64,000 nucleotides of DNA, taken from positions 9,610,001 through 9,674,000 of the forward strand of contig JASDFA010000002.1 in assembly GCA_035772735.1 (NCBI GenBank), in the 5' to 3' direction. Every line of letters starts with the position of its first letter. Within the stretch, counting starts at the first letter, position 1. The DNA is from Datura wrightii (lineage: Eukaryota; Streptophyta; Magnoliopsida; Solanales; Solanaceae). Made by a program: the position numbers and the translations under genes. Positions 59,221 to 64,000 of the stretch are shown one piece after another. The notes under the pieces were generated by a model that was not told the origin of the DNA, made no database searches, and saw nothing but the letters and a program-made list of their open reading frames with translations.

Positions 59221-60130
59221 ACACCCCACACTTAAACTATTCTTCGTCCTCGAACAATCTGCTACTTCCCTTCTAACAATTAAGCACAAAATTCCCACGA
59301 ACAAGTCTACTTATACTTAGGATCATGAGACAAAGTTATAAAGCTCGAACAACTCACTCGCATACATATAGGATCAACATTAAGATGTCAAAGTTTGAAA
59401 TCAATTACTTTTGAAAACTAACTCATCAAGACATTTTGGGCCAACATGAATTATATGCAATTTAGCAATCAAGATTAAACCAAAGTCTTACCATTTTGCC
59501 CCTCACAATTTGGAGGGATGCCCTTTTCTCACACAAGATATACGTCAATATAAACTTAGGAATAAATAAAACAATTTCCACTCAATCCCCCAAAGAACTC
59601 AACGTACATGCAAAAGATGACCCATAGGCTTTCCCTTAGTTTAATACTGCACTAATATAGAATTTTTAATCAAAGATCAATTAGGACATAAATTTGGTTG
59701 TAATGTAGGCTAAGGGATGGTCAGGAACTATTTGGCCAAGATAGTGACTAATCTCCCTAAGCACTTTAATACTTCACAACACTTTGATTTTTAAGCACAT
59801 TCTTCAATTTCCAAATTTTCTCCTTATACCTCCTTTTATTTTTCAACTTTTTCAACATAGTTGACTAGTAGGGATTTTTATTTTCATCATTGAGCTTATT
59901 CACACACACTTTTTTTTCTTTTCTTTTCCATTCTTCCATTCGCACCCTTTACGCACCCCTACTCTAGCCACCCTCAACTTAAGTATTTTTCTTATGTTGA
60001 GGTTCACAATATCCAAGGAAGGACCAGGGCCAAAACAGGTTCATTGCAAACAAATGGGTACGGTTAATTGATAAATCATAATTTTTTTCATCTTCAAATT
60101 TTCAAAGCTCTTTCTTCTTTTTTTTTCCCA
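59221..60130 (-). other. Non-coding 3' internal part of element H with PPT
   Basis: PPT (minus) TTTAAGTGTGGGGTGT next to the LTR, then a stretch collinear with C 22741-23350 (GACCCATAGGCTTTCCCTTAG, CACTAATATAG). No gene. Truncated at the LTR of G. Confidence 0.7.
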
Positions 60131-60682
60131 CTAAAAATCACCCTCCTTGTTTAGCCTTACGATATATTTACGATTTCAGTTTTATGATCATGATGTCCCA
60201 CTCCTATAAATTTTATGTTTTTAAGTATTCTTTTGCATACGTTACATACTCAGTACCTTCCAAGTACTGACCCCCATATTTTCAGGATCCGGTTAGCAGG
60301 TTCAACATCGTTCCTAGCTTGCTCTCAGTTTGGCTCTCAGCTCTCAGTGGCAAGTCCTCATGATTCGAGGGCTTCATGTTTAGACCTTATTTATCTTTTG
60401 TTTTCAGAATATTGGGGTTAGACGGGGTCTTGTCCCTTCAGTCCTTCTATTATGATTAGAGGCTTTCAGACTTAATTGTACTATTCCGCTATTTATGCTT
60501 GGATTATGTATTACTGTTCTTACATTTCATGTCATGTTTCCTTTAAATTCATGATTTTCAAGTTAAGTATTCTACCTTTATGTGTATGAATTAGATATAT
60601 GCTCATGCCATAGGTTGACTTGGAGTCTTTTGGGGCTCCTTGTCCCATGTCTACGATTCAGGTGTACTCTCGGGTCGTGACA
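60130..60682 (+). repeat. 5' LTR of chromovirus G, left part missing
   Basis: Only the R-U5 portion is recognisable: TCAGTAC...GTACTGA (60250-60270), AAGTCCTCATGATTCGAGGG, GTTGACTTGGAGTC, end CGGGTCGTGACA (60682). Confidence 0.8.
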
Positions 60683-60686
60683 AACT

Positions 60687-60700
60687 TGGTGTCAGAGCCA
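60687..60700 (+). other. Primer binding site of element G (initiator Met type)
   Basis: TGGTGTCAGAGCCA, five bases after the LTR end region. Confidence 0.85.
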
Positions 60701-60894
60701 TAGGTTCAGATGTGTCCTAGGGAGTCTGAAAGCCGCACTAGGTAGAGTCCTTTATATGGGTGTGAAGCGCACCACACCTATGAAGAAGGTGCTACTAAAC
60801 ATTTTAGGAAATGTTCCCTTCTTTCATGATCTCTGTCGTGCAGTGAAAATCTCTCCATCCTTCTAATTCATGCTATTCGCCATTGCAAAAAAAT

Positions 60895-62147
60895 ATGGCT
60901 CCCAGAAGTATAAATGGGAGGAGGAATAGAAATGACGAAGGCCACGAGGGTGGCCATGATAATGGGCGTTATCAAGCCTCACCTGTTCAGGAGCCCCAGG
61001 CACCAGAGCCAGCTGCCCACGCCGAGTTTTGGGAGGCTATTCAAATGTTGGTGCAGGCTTTGATCGCTCAGGTCAACCAACAGGCTTTTGCACATGTTCC
61101 TCAGAAGGGCAATGTAGTGGCATCCCAGATCAGGGACTTTTTAAGGATTAACACTCCCGAGTTCACAAGGGCAAAGGTGGACGAGGATCCACACGAGTTC
61201 ATTGAATGGATCTTGAAGGTCACTCAGGTGATGGGGGTGACGAATAAGGAGTGCGTTAACTTGTCCTCTTATCAGTTAAAGGAGGTCGCTTATATTTGGT
61301 TCAGGCAATGGAAGGATAACAGGGCATCGGGAGTGGGCCCTATCAGCTGAGATGAGTTCCACATGGCCTTTCTCAACGGGTTCTTCCTTTGGGAGATGAG
61401 GGAATTGAAAACAACCATGTTTGTTAACCTCAAAAAGGAAAAGATGACGGTGCTGGAGTATTCACTTGAGTTCACTCGGCTGTCAAAGTATGCCCCAGAG
61501 TTAGTGATGGACCAGAGGGCGTGGATGAGCAGATTCATGCAAGGAGTAGCCGAGTATCTAGACAAGGACTGCAGAACATCTGTGATTCATCAGGATATGG
61601 ACTACCCATAGATAGTCCTCTATGCCCAGCAGATGGAGGCAACTCATATGAGGTAGAGAGAGGCCAAGAGGGCAGAACTGATAGCCACAGGTTCTCCCAG
61701 TCGAGGCCAGGGGGTGGGCCTCACCAGCAGTCCTAGCACAGGTCCATTATATCAGCATTATCTTTAACTAGTACCCCATCCAGGCCTTGAGACGATCAGA
61801 GGAGCGGGGCCTTAGGTTTGACGGGTCAGAATAGCATGCGCACAGAGCACACTTTTCCATCTTGTGCTAATTATGGAAGGAATCACCCGGGGAAATGTTT
61901 GGTAGGATTAGATGCTTGTTTCCGGTGCGGAAAACCTAGACACAGACTCAGGGATTACCCCACAACTAGTTTGGGGGGTGGTGGAGCCCACACTTCAGCA
62001 GCTAGTTCAGCAGTTCCAGTGGCACGTTCTACTCAGCAGGGTATTTCGACTGGTCCAGCTGGCGATCAGTGCCAGAATCAGTTTTATGCACTTGGCTCTC
62101 GACAGGAGCAGGAGACTTCTCCTAATATGGTTACAGGTATGTTGTGA
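60895..62147 (+). pseudogene. gag: Gag of chromovirus G
   Basis: Starts MAPRSINGRRNRNDEG (60895). Core IRDFLRINTPEFTRAKVDED, VAYIWFRQWKDNR, then TGA (61348) where WDEF is expected, FVNLKKEKMTVLEYSLEF, SRFMQGVAEYL. Knuckles 61863-61958 read C-x2-Y-x3-H-x3-C and C-x2-C-x4-H-x4-Y, so each has lost one Cys in the same place as in element A. Further stops at 61609 and ~61655. Confidence 0.9.
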
Positions 62148-62760
62148 GTCTTTCATATTGATTCTTATGCTTTGTCAGATTCGGGAGCTATACTTTCTTT
62201 TGTGTCACCTTACATTGCTAGTTACTTTGGAGTCAGTCTTGAAATTTTTCCATAACCATTTTTTCTATATCTACTCTGGTTGGTGATTTAGTCGTAGTGA
62301 GGGCGGTACATAGAGGTTTCCCCATTACAATATTGCATAAGGTTACCTCCGTAGACTTAGTGGAATTGGCTATGATTGATTTTGACATCATCTTGGGCAT
62401 GGATTGGTTTTTTTGCATGCTATGCTTCTATTAACTGTAGAACTCAAGTGGTGGAGTTTCGATTTCCAAGTGAACTAGTTTTAGAATGGAGGGGTGGTTC
62501 AGCAGTACCTTTAGATACTTTATCTCCTATCTCAAGGCTAGGAAAATGATTTCCAAGGGTTGTATTTACCAGTTGGTTAGGGTTAAGGATGTCACATCTG
62601 AGGCCTCCACCATTTAGTCAGTCGTTGTGGTATGTGAATATCTCGAGGTATTTCCAGATGACCTACTTGGTGTTCCTCCCGAGAGGGAGATTGATTTTGA
62701 GATTGATCTTTTACCCGACACGCATCCCATATCAATTCCTTCCCACCGAATGGATCCATC
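62100..62760 (+). pseudogene. pol: Protease region of chromovirus G
   Basis: DSGAILSFVSPYIASYFGVS (~62180-62240) keeps the D-S-G triad. GMDWF (~62398), FACYASINCRTQVVEFRFPS and, in another frame, SRLGK/ARKMISKGCIYQLVRVKDV (~62540-62590). At least four frameshifts. Confidence 0.82.
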
Positions 62761-63560
62761 CGAGATAAAAGAGTTAAAGGAGCAGTTGAAAGGGTTTCAT
62801 TAGACTAAGTAAGTCCCCATGGGGTGCCCCGGTGTTGTTCGTCTTGAAGAAAGAAGGTTCTCTTCAGATGTGTATTGACTATAGGCAGTTGAACAAGGTT
62901 ACCATCAAGAATAGATACCCTTTACCCAGGATTGATGACCTATTCGATCTGCTTCAGGTTGCCAAATATTTCTCCAAGATAGATCTCAGGTCCGGGTATC
63001 ACCAGCCCAGGGTTCGGGAGAGCGACATCCCAAAGGCTGCTTTTAGAAATGGTATGGCCATTATGAATTCGTTATTATGTATTTCGGACTAACCAATGCC
63101 CCTGCAACTTTTATGGATCTAATGAATAGGGTATTTGAGGAATATTTGGACATGTTCGTGATCGTGTTCATTGACGACATATTAATATACTCCAGGAGCA
63201 AGGAGGAGCATGTCACACACCTGAGGGTAGCACTTCAGACCCTCAAGGATAACCAGCTAATACGCCAAGTTCAGCAAATGTGAGTTCTGGCTTAAATCAG
63301 TTGCATTCTTGGGACATGTAGTGTCAAAAGGTATAAGGGTGGACTACCAAAAAATAGAGGCGGTAAGGAACTGACCCACACCGGTATACCCTTCTGAGAT
63401 CAGGAGTTTTTTGGGCTTAGTGGGTTACTATTGGAGGTCCGTGGAAGGTTTCTCATCCATTGCATCCCCACTAACTAGATTGACTCAGAAAAAGGTGAAG
63501 TTCCATTGGTCGGGGGCTTGTGAGAAGAGCTTCCAGGAATTGAAGGCTAGACTCACTTCA
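62760..63560 (+). pseudogene. pol: Reverse transcriptase of chromovirus G
   Basis: VLFVLKKEGSLQMCIDYRQLNKV with Gln retained, KNRYPLPRIDDLF, SKIDLRSGYHQ, ESDIPKAAFR, a frameshift at ~63050, FGLTNAPATFMDLMNRVFEE, catalytic FIDD (63167-63178), then a shift at ~63262 and thumb GLVGYYWRSVEGFSS (63411). More conserved than A. Confidence 0.92.
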
Positions 63561-64000
63561 GCACCGGTGTTGACTTTACTAGAGGGTACCGATTGCTTTG
63601 TGGTATATTGCGATGCTTTGAGAGTCGGAGTGGGGTGTGTATTGATGCAACATGGTAAGTCATAGCATATGCTTCTAGACAGCTGAAAATTCACGAGAAA
63701 AATTACCCAACCCATGTTCTTGAGTTAGCCGCGGTGGTGTTTTCTTTGAAGGTATGGAGACACTACTTGTATGGGGTTCATGTAGATGTATTCACAGACC
63801 ACAAGAGCTTACAATATGTGTTCACATAGAAGGAACTCAATCTTCGGCAATGGAGGTGGTTGGAGCTACTTAAAGACTATGATATGAGTTTCCTTTACCA
63901 CCCGAGTAAGGCCAACGTGGTAGAAAATGCCCTTAGTAGACTTTCTATGGAAAGTGTGTCACATGTGAGTTAAGACAAGAAGGAGCTAGTAAAGGAAGTA
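63560..64000 (+). pseudogene. pol: RNase H of chromovirus G, continuing past the window
   Basis: LTLLEGTDCFVVYCDALRVGVG (63570-63640), a lost base at ~63658, then ASRQLKIHEKNYPTHVLELA, VFTDHKSLQYVFT and HPSKANVVENALSRLSMES. TAG at ~63828. Integrase would lie beyond 64000. Confidence 0.88.

Overview
This window looks like nuclear DNA from a flowering plant, most likely a Solanaceae-type dicot. The basis is the element types present: Tekay/Del-like Ty3/Gypsy chromoviruses with initiator-Met primer sites, Athila-like gag, and tRNA-Asp-primed non-autonomous elements. The family resemblance is from memory and was not searched. I see no host gene, rRNA, tRNA gene or CRISPR. Essentially every stretch I can interpret is LTR-retrotransposon DNA, nested, tandemly rearranged and full of stop codons and frameshifts.

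Layout. 1-7865: chromovirus A (+). Its 5' LTR is cut by the window start, its pol is split by a solo LTR (2468-4040), and its 3' LTR is interrupted at 7866. 7866-32928: tandem cluster of chromovirus B (+), arranged LTR1 - internal1 - LTR2 - internal2 (truncated) - LTR3 (5'-truncated) - internal3 (truncated). Non-autonomous element C (- strand, 21303-29549, two 1436-bp LTRs) is inserted in the leader of internal3. 32929-37040: pieces of LTRs. 37040-40536: LTR, primer site and gag of an Athila-like element E (+). 40537-42785: LTR K (-). 42786-50000: element I (-), a gag-only chromovirus derivative with a 40-bp minisatellite in each LTR. 50001-53530: LTR, chromodomain and integrase of chromovirus J (-). 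54619-57640: LTR and gag of element F (+). About 57750-60130: LTR and adjacent internal DNA of element H (-), related to C. 60130-64000: chromovirus G (+), running off the window.

Two groups account for most of the DNA. The chromoviruses (A, B, G, I, J) have LTRs opening TGTNACACCCC or similar. Where it can be seen, the PBS matches initiator Met, and the pol order is PR-RT-RNaseH-INT-chromodomain. The second group (C, F, H and the solo LTR) has LTRs opening TGAT. Where an internal region is seen next to the LTR, it has a tRNA-Asp-type primer site (C, F) and/or a PPT containing TAAGTGTGGGG (C, H); no polymerase is visible. C encodes a protein I recognise as the 'putative plant transposon protein' (Transposase_32-like) type, plus a zinc-knuckle ORF.

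The observations I find most worth following are structural. (1) A stem-loop immediately inside the U3 end of the second group's LTRs, with different stem sequence in different members. (2) Three GC-rich hairpins in the C promoter. (3) Copies of the C polypurine-tract motif bracketing its main ORF. (4) A 9-nt palindrome (ACGA-S-TCGT) scattered through the U3 regions of unrelated LTR families. (5) The tandem B cluster, whose copies share the same stop codons. All identities were judged by eye; no alignment or database search was run.
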